NCBI GenBank assembly: GCA_038182865.1
Contig: CP116226.1
Span: forward strand, 806,001 to 870,000
Source of the DNA: Microbacterium enclense
GTDB taxonomy: Bacteria; Actinomycetota; Actinomycetes; Actinomycetales; Microbacteriaceae
Length of the DNA stretch: 64,000 bases
Direction of reading: 5' to 3'
Numbering within the stretch: position 1 is the stretch's first letter; each line of letters opens with the position of its first letter. The notes below the pieces were generated by a model. The model was not told the DNA's origin. It saw nothing but the letters and a program-made list of their open reading frames with translations, and made no database searches. Below, piece by piece: positions 42,429-51,333 of the stretch. The position numbers were made by a program, and so were the translations under genes.

Positions 42429-43646
42429 TCACCAGGCGGCGCCGGTGCGGCGTTCCCAGGCATCCTCGATGGTCTCCGACCGCGCGACGACGACTCCCGC
42501 GGGGATCGCGCACGCGACGACGACCCCGAGCAGCACGAGGCCTGCCGTCCAGCCGCCCGTCACCTCATGGGTGACGCCGATGGCCAGCGGCATCAGCGCG
42601 GCGAGTCCGTAACCGACGCTCTGCACGAAGCCGCTGAGCGCGACCGCGGTATCGTGCGACCGCGTCCGCAGTCCGAACAGCACGAGCGCCATCGGGAACA
42701 GCAGGGGCGGGATGCCGATGAGCACCACCCACAGCGTCGTCGCGATCGTGGGGGCGAAGAGCAGACCCGCCACCCCGGCCAGCCCGCTCGCGACAGCGAC
42801 GACGTAGAACGGCGCGACGCTGCGCGCACGCGCCACGAGCAGCGGCACGACGAGCGACACCGGCAGCCCCATGAACGAGAACAGGGCGAGCAGTCCGCCG
42901 GCCTCGGCCGCATCCACACCCGCGACTCCCATCACCAGGGGCGGGAGCCACGCGAAAAGCCCGTAGGCGACCGAAGAGTTCACCGCGAACGTGACGGCCA
43001 GCGCCCATGTCTGGGGCACCCGCACGACCCGCGACAGCACGGACGTCTTCGGCCGCTCGATGATGTCAGCGCGCGCAGCGCGGGCCCGGAGGCTCATGGC
43101 GACCCAGGGCACCACCGCGACCACGGCCACGGCGGCCCACAGCGTGAAGGAACCGCGCCACCCGACGCTGTCGGCAAGGGGAACCGCCACCAGGGGCGGG
43201 GTGAACGTCGCGATGGCCATCGTCGTCGTGTACGTCGTGGTCATCAGGCCGATACGCGCGGGGAAGTACTTCTTCACCACCGCGGGCAGGAGAACGTTGG
43301 CCACCCCGACCGCCGCGAAGATCCCCGCGGTCGCGGCGAGGAGGGTGATGGCATCCACCGCCGCCGCCCGCAGGGCCAGCATGGTGGCGGCGAGGGTCGC
43401 GGCCACGAGGACGGTGCGCTCGAGCCCGACCCGCCTCTCGATCGCCGGGGTGACGAACCCCGAGACGGCGAACGCCACGGGCGGCGCCATGCCGATCAGG
43501 CCGACGATCGCGGCCGGCAGCTCGAAGTCGCGCTCGATGACCACCAGCAACGGCGAGAGCGACGCGACCGCGATGCGCAGGGTCAACGCGAGCAGCACGA
43601 TGGCTGCCGCGGCCAGCGCGACGGTCCCCGCGCGGCGTGGACTCAA
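42429..43646 (-). CDS. MFS transporter, CynX/NimT type
   Basis: 405 residues, about twelve helices. It opens with LTLRIAVASLSPLLVVIERD as in CynX/NimT carriers for small anions or nitroimidazoles. The only plausible start is TTG 43646, overlapping the purF stop (TTGA), so it depends on translation of purF. Its link to purine synthesis is unclear; a purine-related or toxic compound exporter is possible. Confidence 0.85.
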   Translation of the reverse strand: MSPRRAGTVALAAAAIVLLALTLRIAVASLSPLLVVIERDFELPAAIVGLIGMAPPVAFAVSGFVTPAIERRVGLERTVLVAATLAATMLALRAAAVDAITLLAATAGIFAAVGVANVLLPAVVKKYFPARIGLMTTTYTTTMAIATFTPPLVAVPLADSVGWRGSFTLWAAVAVVAVVPWVAMSLRARAARADIIERPKTSVLSRVVRVPQTWALAVTFAVNSSVAYGLFAWLPPLVMGVAGVDAAEAGGLLALFSFMGLPVSLVVPLLVARARSVAPFYVVAVASGLAGVAGLLFAPTIATTLWVVLIGIPPLLFPMALVLFGLRTRSHDTAVALSGFVQSVGYGLAALMPLAIGVTHEVTGGWTAGLVLLGVVVACAIPAGVVVARSETIEDAWERRTGAAW

Positions 43647-45118
43647 GACTCTTGGCTGCCCTCGACCCAGGCGAGGTACTCCTCCGACACGGTGCCCGTG
43701 ACGTAACGACCGTCGAAGCAGCTCATGTCGAGGTCGACCAGGTCGGTGCCCTCCATGATCGCGGCCTTCAGGTCGTCGACCTCCTGGTAGACGAGGTAAT
43801 CGCAGCCGAGTTCTTCGGCGATCTCGGGGATGGTCCGGCCGTGGGCCACCAGCTCGTGACGCGAGGGCATGTTGATGCCGTAGACGTGGGGGTACCGCAC
43901 GGGAGGAGCGGCCGACGCGAAGGTGACGCTCTTGGCCCCGGCATCCCGAGCCATCTGGATGATCTCGCGGCTCGTCGTGCCGCGGACGATCGAGTCGTCG
44001 ACCAACAGCACGTTCTTACCCTGGAACTCCGTCGACATCGCGTTGAGCTTCTGGCGGACGCTCTTCTTGCGCACCGCCTGGCCCGGCATGATGAACGTGC
44101 GGCCGACGTACCGGTTCTTGTAGAAGCCCTCGCGGTACTCGATGCCGAGCTTGCGAGCCACCTGCATCGCGGCGGGGCGCGCGGAGTCGGGGATGGGCAT
44201 GACGACGTCGATCGAGCCCGCGGGCGTGTACTTCGCCACCGTGTCCGCGAGGCGCTCGCCCATGCGCAGGCGCGTCTCGTACACCGAGACGCCGTTCATG
44301 ACAGAGTCGGGCCGCGCGAGGTAGACGTACTCGAACGAGCACGGCGCGAGCATCGTCTCCGTGGCGCACTGCTGTGCGTGGAGCGTTCCGTCGAGGGTGA
44401 TGAACACGGCCTCACCGGGATCGAGGTCGCGGACGACCTCGAAGCCGGCGTTCTCGAGGACGAGGGACTCGGATGCCACGACCCACTCGTCACGCGGCTC
44501 GCCACCGGGCACCTGCGCCGCGGGACGCTTGCCGAGGATGAGGGGACGGATGCCGAACGGGTCGCGGAAGGCGAGGAGCCCGTACCCGGCGATCAGGGCG
44601 ATGGACGCATACGATCCCTCGACGCGCTCATGCACGCGCGCGACGGCGCGGAACACCTGGGCGGGGTCGAGGTCGGGGCCGGTGATCTCGGACTGCAGCT
44701 CGGATCCGAGGATGTTCACGAGCAGTTCGGTGTCGCTGCTGGTGTTGAGGTGACGACGGTCTTTGTGGAAGAGCTCTGTGGTCAGCTCACGCGTGTTGGT
44801 GAGATTGCCGTTGTGCACGAGCACGATGCCGTACGGCGCGTTGACGTAGAAGGGCTGCGCCTCTTCTTCGTTCGACGCGGTGCCCTTCGTCGCGTAGCGC
44901 ACGTGCCCGAGGCCGATGTCGCCGAGCAGCGCGCGCATGTCGCGCGTGCGGAACGCTTCCCGCACCTGGCCGCGGGCCTTGTGGATGTGGAAGACGCCGC
45001 TCGCCTCGGCGGTGGCGATGCCCGTGGAGTCCTGTCCCCGGTGCTGGAGAAGGAGGAGCGCGTCGTAGATCTCCTGGTTGACCGGGCCCTGCCCGGCCAT
45101 GCCGACGATGCCGCACAT
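43643..45118 (-). CDS. purF: Amidophosphoribosyltransferase
   Basis: 491 residues. The nucleophile Cys2 follows the initiator Met (MCGIVGMAG), so no propeptide is present. The glutaminase domain has LLLQHRGQDSTGIAT and VHNGNLTN; the PRPP-binding loop is VLLVDDSIVRGTTSREI (near 360). It makes phosphoribosylamine, the first committed step of purine synthesis. It starts seven bases after purM and overlaps the MFS gene. Confidence 0.97.
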   Translation of the reverse strand: MCGIVGMAGQGPVNQEIYDALLLLQHRGQDSTGIATAEASGVFHIHKARGQVREAFRTRDMRALLGDIGLGHVRYATKGTASNEEEAQPFYVNAPYGIVLVHNGNLTNTRELTTELFHKDRRHLNTSSDTELLVNILGSELQSEITGPDLDPAQVFRAVARVHERVEGSYASIALIAGYGLLAFRDPFGIRPLILGKRPAAQVPGGEPRDEWVVASESLVLENAGFEVVRDLDPGEAVFITLDGTLHAQQCATETMLAPCSFEYVYLARPDSVMNGVSVYETRLRMGERLADTVAKYTPAGSIDVVMPIPDSARPAAMQVARKLGIEYREGFYKNRYVGRTFIMPGQAVRKKSVRQKLNAMSTEFQGKNVLLVDDSIVRGTTSREIIQMARDAGAKSVTFASAAPPVRYPHVYGINMPSRHELVAHGRTIPEIAEELGCDYLVYQEVDDLKAAIMEGTDLVDLDMSCFDGRYVTGTVSEEYLAWVEGSQES

Positions 45119-45124
45119 GGGGTG

Positions 45125-46267
45125 TTACTTCGCTCCGTTCGCCGGGGACCCGGCATCCGCGTAGGTTCCGACCAGGCGCACGGCGCCTCCGTCGACGCCC
45201 TTCGCGCCCTGTTCGTAGTCGCCCTCGGGGCGCGCGTCGTCGCGGACGACGCCGACCTGCCACGTGGCGATGCCGTCGGCCGTGAGCGCCGAGGTCGCGG
45301 CATCCGCGATCTCGGGCGAGACGACGGCGAGGAAGCCGATGCCGAGGTTCCACGTGCCCTCGGTCGCGGTGAGCTCGAGTCCGCCGATGTCGGCCAGCAC
45401 GCGGAACACCGGAGAGGGGCTCCAGGTCGAGCGGTCGACGTCGACCCACGTGTTCTGCGGCAGCACGCGCGCGAGGTTCGCGGCGATCCCGCCGCCGGTC
45501 ACGTGGCTGAGCGAATGGATGCCGTGGGCGGTGGCGTCGTCGCCGAGCAGGCGCAGCAGGGGCGAGGTGTACAGTCGCGTGGGCTCGAGCAGCGCCTCGC
45601 CCCACGTTCCGCCGAGGTCGGCTGACGCGGAGCCGTACGCGATGCCCGCGCCGGTGATGATGTGGCGCACGAGCGAGTAGCCGTTGGAGTGCAGGCCGCT
45701 CGAGGCGAGGGCGAGGACGACGTCGCCCGGGCGGACGCGGTCGGCGCCGAGGACGCGGTCGGCCTCGACGACGCCGGTCGCAGCTCCCGCGACGTCGTAG
45801 TCGTCGATGCCGAGCAGGCCGGGGTGCTCGGCGGTCTCGCCGCCGACGAGCGCCGTGCCGGTCAGGGCACAACCGCGCGCGATCCCCGCGACGATGTCGG
45901 CGATCCGCTGCGGCACGACCTTGCCGCAGGCGATGTAGTCGGTCATGAAGAGCGGACGCGCGCCGACCACGACGATGTCGTCGACGACCATGCCGACGAG
46001 GTCTTCGCCGATCGTGTCGTGTTTGTCGATCGCCTGCGCGATCGCGACCTTCGTGCCGACGCCGTCGGTGCTCGTCGCGAGCAGGGGCTTGGCGTAGTCG
46101 CGCAGCGCCGACGCATCGAAGAGGCCGGCGAACCCGCCCACACCACCGAGGACTTCCGGCCCGTGGGTGCGGCGCACGGCCGACTTCATCAGTTCGACGG
46201 CGAGGTCTCCGGCGGCAGTGTCGACGCCGGCGGCGGAATAGGGGTTTTCGTGGGGAGCTGAGGCCAC
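45125..46267 (-). CDS. purM: Phosphoribosylformylglycinamidine cyclo-ligase (AIR synthetase)
   Basis: 380 residues. Family signatures are LATSTDGVGTKVAIAQ, LVGMVVDDIVVVGARPLFMTDY, ALVGGETAEHPG and LSHVTGGGIAANLARVLP. It converts FGAM to AIR with ATP. GTG start at 46267. It is the first gene of purM-purF-MFS. The upstream gap carries structured repeats instead of an obvious promoter. Confidence 0.97.
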   Translation of the reverse strand: MASAPHENPYSAAGVDTAAGDLAVELMKSAVRRTHGPEVLGGVGGFAGLFDASALRDYAKPLLATSTDGVGTKVAIAQAIDKHDTIGEDLVGMVVDDIVVVGARPLFMTDYIACGKVVPQRIADIVAGIARGCALTGTALVGGETAEHPGLLGIDDYDVAGAATGVVEADRVLGADRVRPGDVVLALASSGLHSNGYSLVRHIITGAGIAYGSASADLGGTWGEALLEPTRLYTSPLLRLLGDDATAHGIHSLSHVTGGGIAANLARVLPQNTWVDVDRSTWSPSPVFRVLADIGGLELTATEGTWNLGIGFLAVVSPEIADAATSALTADGIATWQVGVVRDDARPEGDYEQGAKGVDGGAVRLVGTYADAGSPANGAK

Positions 46268-46350
46268 TCGACCAGAGTACCCGGGGTGGGCGCGCCCGGG
46301 TGTCGCGCGCTGCGCCCAGCGGCTGCCACCGGCCGGTGGGCGGGGCGAAG

Positions 46351-46417
46351 GGAGGACCGGGGACGAAGGGAGGACGCCTCGGTGCTATGCGTCCTCCGCC
46401 CGTCCCTCATCCTCCGC
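46351..46417. repeat. GGAGGA-family structured repeat R1
   Basis: Three nested stems: GGAGGA/TCCTCC (46351, 46410), GGGACG/CGTCCC (46360, 46401) and GGAGGACGC/GCGTCCTCC (46369, 46389) around an 11-base loop. Confidence 0.88.
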
Positions 46418-46495
46418 TGGGCACGCAAACAGCCCACCCTCGAAGCGCGACGCCCGCGCTTCGCCGCAAAGCGCGCCCCACCGCCCGTGACCAGT

Positions 46496-46560
46496 GGAGG
46501 AAGAGGGGCGAAGGGAGGACGCCTCGTCGCCACGCGTCCTCCGCTCGTCCCGTGTCCTCC
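46496..46560. repeat. GGAGGA-family structured repeat R2
   Basis: Same nested layout as R1: GGAGGA at 46496, GAAGGGAGGACGC centre-left, GCGTCCTCCGC centre-right and TCCTCC ending at 46560. Confidence 0.88.
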
Positions 46561-46637
46561 TCCCCGCACACGAACGGCTGCGAGGCCCCACCCCTGCGGC
46601 GCGAGACCGCCGTGGGAGCGGCATCCTCGCGCGAGCT

Positions 46638-47486
46638 TCATCGGTCTCGCGCGAGGTGGAGGCCCTGCGCGACGGCACGTGAGATGAAGAACTGCACGCT
46701 CGGCCAGTCTTCGATGACCTGGCGATACCCGACGCGGATGACGTGATACCCGTGAAGCGCGAGCACAGCGTCGTGCCGGATGTCTTCCGTCCGTTGTGCT
46801 CCCACGTGATGCGCGCCGTCGATCTGGATGACGAGCCGCTCGCCGATGAGAAGGTCGACGCGATGACCGTGCAGGAAGGCCTGCGGCAGGAGGCGGATCT
46901 TCATCCACCGGAGGCGGAGGATCACGAGGGTCTCGAGACCCGAATCCGCGAAAGGCTGCACGTCAGCCAGCACCGATCGAGCCCGCCCCGGCAGGGCCAG
47001 CCGTGCCAGCGACTCCGTCGACACGAGATCTTTGTTCACCGCCGATTCCCACACGACGAGCGCTTCCTCGCGCGGCACGCACGTCGCGACGAGAACCAGC
47101 ACGTTCTCGATGGCATCCACGAGATCGTCCGGATGCCGCGGCACCACCGGACGAGACCGGTGCACGCGCGTGCCCTCGACGACTTCCACCCGGCCGGCCT
47201 TCGGCGGCGCAGCCACGTGAGTGCCGCGCGGGTGGGCGACCCACAGCCCCAGGTGCTCGGCGGCGCTGAGGCAGGAGAGGACGACACCCGCCCGCGCGGC
47301 CTCGCGGAGAGACGGGGGCGCGTCGGGCAGTGCGAGCCACGAGCGGCGGATCCGGAGGAGCCGCCCCTCCTCGACAGCCGTGGCCACGGCGCGCCAGGAC
47401 ATTCCCTCGTCTCGAAGGCGCACGCTGCGCAGGACGCCGCCTCCTCGACGGACGAACTCGACGGGGTCACGCGAAAGGGACGACAT
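46638..47486 (-). CDS. AbiEi-like N-terminal plus DUF559 nuclease-like protein
   Basis: 282 residues. The N-terminal part (about 1-120) resembles the winged-helix AbiEi antitoxin domain (GMSWRAVATAVEEGRLLRIRRSWLAL). The C-terminal part is a DUF559/Vsr-like PD-(D/E)XK fold: ESGLETLVILRLR-like segment (SGLETLVILRLRW), HGHRVDLLIGERLVIQIDG (Asp, then QID in place of E/QxD/K) and the closing VIRVGYRQVIEDW. Such proteins are abundant in actinobacteria and uncharacterised. It is flanked by three copies of one structured repeat family. It lacks an adjacent toxin gene. Confidence 0.85.
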   Translation of the reverse strand: MSSLSRDPVEFVRRGGGVLRSVRLRDEGMSWRAVATAVEEGRLLRIRRSWLALPDAPPSLREAARAGVVLSCLSAAEHLGLWVAHPRGTHVAAPPKAGRVEVVEGTRVHRSRPVVPRHPDDLVDAIENVLVLVATCVPREEALVVWESAVNKDLVSTESLARLALPGRARSVLADVQPFADSGLETLVILRLRWMKIRLLPQAFLHGHRVDLLIGERLVIQIDGAHHVGAQRTEDIRHDAVLALHGYHVIRVGYRQVIEDWPSVQFFISRAVAQGLHLARDR

Positions 47487-47784
47487 GCGTTCAGGGTCCT
47501 GGACCGCGCCGCGCTCGAGGGAGCGTTCGGGCCCGATCGGGGATCGGTGGTCGGGAGTCGTCGATGTGCAGGAGGAGTGCTCAACGCCTCTTCCGGGACT
47601 GCGGCGTGATGAGCGGAGGATCAGGGACGAAGGGAGGACACCTCGGCGCCCCGCGTCCTCCGCCCGCCCCTCATCCTCCGCTCATCACGACCACCGCGAG
47701 CATCAAGCGGTCGCGTCCCGCCCCATGGATGCCGCCGACGCAAGGCCCATCGCCCGGGGCGGCGCGCGTCCCTACAATGACGCC
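47487..47784. other. 298-base gap with repeat R3
   Basis: No gene supported. It holds repeat R3 (47606-47688). Just before the next gene TACAAT (47774-47779) could be a -10 box. Confidence 0.7.
47606..47688. repeat. GGAGGA-family structured repeat R3
   Basis: The longest copy: a 15-base perfect outer stem, GTGATGAGCGGAGGA with TCCTCCGCTCATCAC, enclosing the same GGGACGAAGGGAGGAC and GTCCTCCGCCCGCCCC core as R1 and R2. Confidence 0.9.
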
Positions 47785-48396
47785 ATGACGGGCGGACAAC
47801 CGGAGTGGGTGATCCGCGAAGACGCGGGGTCGCCGGTGCTCGTCGCGCTGTACGTGCGTCAGGTTCTCGGCATCCGCTCACCGGAAGAGCTGCCGCACCT
47901 CCGTCGGATCCCGCCGACCGCCCCCGCACAGAGAACGGATGCCGCGCAAGCGCAGCTCGAGCGAGAGTGGCGCGCGTACTGGGCGATGACCGTCGAGCCG
48001 CAGGCACATCCCTCCCCCGGGCCCCTGGAGCTCGTCGACGACTTCGACGGGCTCGCCACGCTCCCCATCGAAGGCGCCGACGCGCTGCGCGAGGCGATGA
48101 CCCCCTTCGCCGACGACGCGCTCGACTTCGCGCACCACGCGCACCAGCGGTACTCACGTGAAGCGGCCGCGCGCCCGGGGGTGTCGTATCGGGCGTACGC
48201 CAGCGCGATCGCCGCGCACGAGCGCGTGGTCGGTCGGCGCGCGCACTCGTTCGAGCTGAACGTGCAGATCCTGCCGCTGACGCAGCGCGGTGTGTGGTGG
48301 ATCGGCTCACTCACCGTGGCGGTGACCGATGGCCTCCGTGGCGACGTCGCCGCGTTCGACTCCGCGATTCACCCGATCATCGCGGAGCTGGCCTGA
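47785..48396 (+). CDS. Conserved hypothetical protein
   Basis: 203 residues, no signal or membrane segment. No family is recognised. It is acidic with several helices in the middle (EGADALREAMTPFADDALDF, HQRYSREAAARPG) and a C-terminal stretch, HSFELNVQILPLTQRGVWWI, that looks like beta strands. Full coding character and a nearby -10-like box at 47774 support a real gene, perhaps leaderless. Confidence 0.75.
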   Translation: MTGGQPEWVIREDAGSPVLVALYVRQVLGIRSPEELPHLRRIPPTAPAQRTDAAQAQLEREWRAYWAMTVEPQAHPSPGPLELVDDFDGLATLPIEGADALREAMTPFADDALDFAHHAHQRYSREAAARPGVSYRAYASAIAAHERVVGRRAHSFELNVQILPLTQRGVWWIGSLTVAVTDGLRGDVAAFDSAIHPIIAELA

Positions 48397-48397
48397 G

Positions 48398-48778
48398 TCA
48401 GACCCCGTGCTGCTCGTGATCGACGATCACCTGGCGCGTGCGGCCTCCGAGCACGCGCTCGAAGATCAGGGCGACGATCGCTCCGGCGGTGATGCCCACC
48501 ACGACGCAGATCAGCGCCGTGAAGCCGAAGACCTGGAGCTGCGAATACACGACCTGCGTGTAGGGGCTCACGCCGGCGTCGCCGATCGCGAACGTCAGGA
48601 TGAGGGCGACCAGGATGCCCACGAACGCCCCCGCAGCCAGGAAGACACCGTACTTCGGGGCGCGACGCACCGTGACCGTCTCGATGTCGTCACGCGACAG
48701 GTCGTCACGCGAGAAGTCGTCACGCGAGAAGTCGTCACGTGCGAAGGAGGGGCGTTCGGGGTCGGGCTGTTCGGCCAT
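48398..48778 (-). CDS. Two-helix membrane protein with RDDFS repeats
   Basis: 126 residues. The N-terminus has four imperfect five-residue repeats (RDDFS, RDDFS, RDDLS, RDDIE) encoded by 15-base tandem repeats at 48686-48745. Two membrane helices follow (about 45-65 and 85-110), with a charged C-terminus. No function is recognised. ATG 48778 is used. Confidence 0.78.
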   Translation of the reverse strand: MAEQPDPERPSFARDDFSRDDFSRDDLSRDDIETVTVRRAPKYGVFLAAGAFVGILVALILTFAIGDAGVSPYTQVVYSQLQVFGFTALICVVVGITAGAIVALIFERVLGGRTRQVIVDHEQHGV

Positions 48779-48856
48779 GGGTCCATTGTCCCACCGCCTC
48801 GTCGTCGGCGGGTTGCGGTGTCTCGACGGCGAGGGCAGGCCGCGGGTCCGGCGCCG

Positions 48857-49020
48857 ACCCCACGGGCGGACGCCGGACGGGCCCGGTGCCGCGTGTTGAG
48901 CCCCGGCCCCACGGGCGGACGCCGGGCCGACGCGGCGCCGGTGCCGCGGGTTCGGTCCCGACCCCACGGGCGCACGCCCGACGGACGCGGTGCCGGCGGG
49001 CCCTCCCTCGGTCACCGCGG
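48857..49020. repeat. Three imperfect ~50-base direct repeats
   Basis: CCCCACGGGCG recurs at 48857, 48907 and 48962, each followed by similar G/C-rich text (GACGCC, then CGGTGCCG). The gap (48779-49029) holds no gene. Confidence 0.7.
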
Positions 49021-49029
49021 GCCGGGACC

Positions 49030-49386
49030 CTACGGCCGCAGCGGCAGCAGCGCGCTCAGGTCGGCCCGGACACCCGACGCGGTGATGCGGCCGGCGGCGA
49101 CGGCATCCATCCACCGTTCCCGACCGGTGGCGACGGCGACCCAGGTCGCGGCGTCGGTCTCGACGACGTTGGGCGGGGTCCCGCGGGTGTGGCGGGGGCC
49201 TTCGAGCACCTGCACGGCCCCGAAGGGCGGGACGCGCATCTCGACGGAGTTGCCCGGCGCCTTCTCGACGAGCAGTTGCAGCAGGTACCGCACGGCGGTC
49301 GCCGTCACCGCGCGCGGGGCGTCGCCGACGGCCACCGCCTCGAGGGCGGCCCGGCCGTCACCGGTCTCGATTCGGCGTGGGGGCAT
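49030..49386 (-). CDS. Sterol-carrier (bacterial SCP ortholog) family protein
   Basis: 118 residues from ATG 49386 (GTG three codons upstream possible). The sequence VEMRVPPFGAVQVLEG and the later TGRERWMDAVAAGRITASGVRADLS segment match the small actinobacterial SCP-like family that binds hydrophobic ligands. It is divergent from purD. A role is not known. Confidence 0.75.
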   Translation of the reverse strand: MPPRRIETGDGRAALEAVAVGDAPRAVTATAVRYLLQLLVEKAPGNSVEMRVPPFGAVQVLEGPRHTRGTPPNVVETDAATWVAVATGRERWMDAVAAGRITASGVRADLSALLPLRP

Positions 49387-49540
49387 GGCATCCACGGTAC
49401 TCGCGGGCCGCCGCCCGGTGGCCCGCGCGCTCGGCGACGCAATCCGCTGGAGAATCAGCGGATTCGGGGCCTGGCGACGCCCTCCTCCCCCCGAACGTCC
49501 CGCTTCGAAGTCGCCACCCGGCGCTCGGTAGGCTGGCCGC

Positions 49541-50812
49541 GTGAGAATCCTGGTCCTCGGTTCGGGCGCGCGCGAGCACGCCATCATCCTCGCCCTGCGC
49601 TCCGAAGAGGCATCGCACGCGATCTTCGCCGCCCCCGGCAACGCCGGAATCGCACGCGATGCGCACCTCGTCGCCCTCGACGCGAACGACCCCGCGGCCG
49701 TTCTCACCTTCGCGAAGGACGAGGCGGTCGACCTCGTCATCGTCGGCCCCGAGGCGCCCCTGGTCGCCGGCGTCGCCGACGCGCTGCGCGAGCACGGCAT
49801 CCCGGTGTTCGGTCCCGGCAAGGCCGCGGCCCAGCTCGAGGGATCGAAGACGTTCGCGAAGCGCATCATGGATGCCGCCCGCGTCCCCACCGGTCGTGCG
49901 GTGCGCGCGGCCGACCTCCCCACCGTGGAGGCGGCGCTCGACGAGTACGGCGCCCCGTACGTGGTCAAGGCCGATGGGCTGGCGGCGGGCAAGGGGGTCA
50001 TCGTGACCTCCGACCGCGAGGCCGCGATCGCGCACGCCACGACGTACCTGACCACGGGCGCGGTGCTGGTCGAGGAGTTCCTCTCCGGCCCCGAAGTGTC
50101 GCTGTTCTTCCTCAGCGACGGCGACCGCGTGCTGCCGCTGAGCCCCGCTCAGGACTTCAAGCGCCTCCGCGACGGCGACGAGGGCCCGAACACCGGCGGC
50201 ATGGGCGCGTACTCCCCCCTGCCGTGGCTCGACGAGCGCTTCGGCAGCGAGGCGGAGTTCGTCGACCAGGTCACGCGCGAGATCGCCGAGCCCGTGATCC
50301 GGGAGATGGATGCCGAGGGCACGCCGTTCATCGGGCTCCTCTACGCCGGGCTGATCCTCACCGCCCAGGGCATCAAAGTCATCGAGTTCAACGCGCGTTT
50401 CGGCGACCCCGAGACCCAGGTCGTGCTCCCCCGCCTCCTCGACCCCCTGTCGGAGCTGCTGCTCGCCGCGGCCTCGGGCACTCTCGAGGACCGCCCGCGT
50501 CCCGCTTTCGCCGAGGCCGCCGCCGTCACAGTCGTGCTCGCGAGCGAGGGATACCCCGAGGCACCGATCACCGGTCGCGCGCTGAGCGGCATCGACGAGG
50601 CCGAGGAGGTCGACGGCGTCCACCTCGCGCACGCCGCGACCGCCGCACCGGACGGGCATTTCGTCGCCACCGGCGGGCGCGTGCTCAGCGTCGTCGCGCT
50701 CGGGTCGACCTTCCGCGAGGCGCGCACCGCGGCCTACGCCGGCCTCGAGCGCATCGGCCTCGAGGGCGGCCAGTACCGAACCGACATCGCGCTCCGCGTC
50801 GTCGAGGGCTGA
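49541..50812 (+). CDS. purD: Phosphoribosylamine-glycine ligase (GAR synthetase)
   Basis: 423 residues. Start GTG 49541, family opening MRILVLGSGAREHAI. ATP-grasp motifs: YVVKADGLAAGKGVIV, VEEFLSGPEVSLFFLSDG, GPNTGGMGAYSP and IEFNARFGDPETQ. It ligates glycine to phosphoribosylamine, the product of PurF, which is encoded 5.9 kb away on the other strand. Confidence 0.97.
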   Translation: MRILVLGSGAREHAIILALRSEEASHAIFAAPGNAGIARDAHLVALDANDPAAVLTFAKDEAVDLVIVGPEAPLVAGVADALREHGIPVFGPGKAAAQLEGSKTFAKRIMDAARVPTGRAVRAADLPTVEAALDEYGAPYVVKADGLAAGKGVIVTSDREAAIAHATTYLTTGAVLVEEFLSGPEVSLFFLSDGDRVLPLSPAQDFKRLRDGDEGPNTGGMGAYSPLPWLDERFGSEAEFVDQVTREIAEPVIREMDAEGTPFIGLLYAGLILTAQGIKVIEFNARFGDPETQVVLPRLLDPLSELLLAAASGTLEDRPRPAFAEAAAVTVVLASEGYPEAPITGRALSGIDEAEEVDGVHLAHAATAAPDGHFVATGGRVLSVVALGSTFREARTAAYAGLERIGLEGGQYRTDIALRVVEG

Positions 50813-50958
50813 CACCGGGGCCGTCTCCCCCGCCGGCGTCCCGAACCCGACCGCCGGGCGCGCCTGCCCCGGCGCGCCGGAAGTGCGAAGAGGAGACGCG
50901 GGCGAACCTCCCCGGGCGGGCCCTCGCCCTCGGCATTCCTCCCCGCTAGCCTCTCGTC

Positions 50959-51300
50959 ATGGTGGACCGGGATGCCATGGCCCGCGCGCACGAGATCTTC
51001 GACCCGATCGCCGTGCGCCAGTGCGCGCTGCCCGACATCGACATCGGGCGCATGTTCGGGACCGAGGGGCTCCGCGTCCGCGCGAAGGTCTACGCGTTCG
51101 TCGTGCACAACGGCTCACTCGTCGTGAAGCTGTCGGAGCAGCGCGCGGGAGACCTCCTCGCCGCGGGTAGCGCGGGGCCCATGATCATGCGCGGACGTCC
51201 ACTGCGGGAGTGGGTGGAAGTGCCGATGGATGCCGGACCGGCGGCGTGGGAAGCGCTGATCGACGAGGCACGGGTCTTCGTCGACGCGATCACGCCCTGA
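50959..51300 (+). CDS. TfoX N-terminal-like domain protein
   Basis: 113 residues. The text GRMFGTEGLRVRAKVYAFVV, then VVKLSEQRAGDLLAAG matches the TfoX/Sxy N-terminal fold (often also called MmcQ-like). Stand-alone domains of this type are common in actinobacteria and have no known role. ATG 50959. Confidence 0.78.
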   Translation: MVDRDAMARAHEIFDPIAVRQCALPDIDIGRMFGTEGLRVRAKVYAFVVHNGSLVVKLSEQRAGDLLAAGSAGPMIMRGRPLREWVEVPMDAGPAAWEALIDEARVFVDAITP

Positions 51301-51333
51301 CAGGCGGGCCCCGGCGTCCCCGCCCGGCGCCGG

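Larger units (their letters stand above)
46268..46637. other. 370-base gap with two structured repeats
   Basis: No gene supported. It holds two GGAGGA-family repeats (46351-46417, 46496-46560) and a hairpin, CGAAGCGCG paired with CGCGCTTCG, at 46441-46463. The purM promoter must also lie here. Confidence 0.75.

Noticed and set aside
46638..47486. Type IV toxin-antitoxin pair
   Set aside because: The N-terminus resembles AbiEi, but no AbiEii-type toxin gene is adjacent and the C-terminus is a DUF559 fold.
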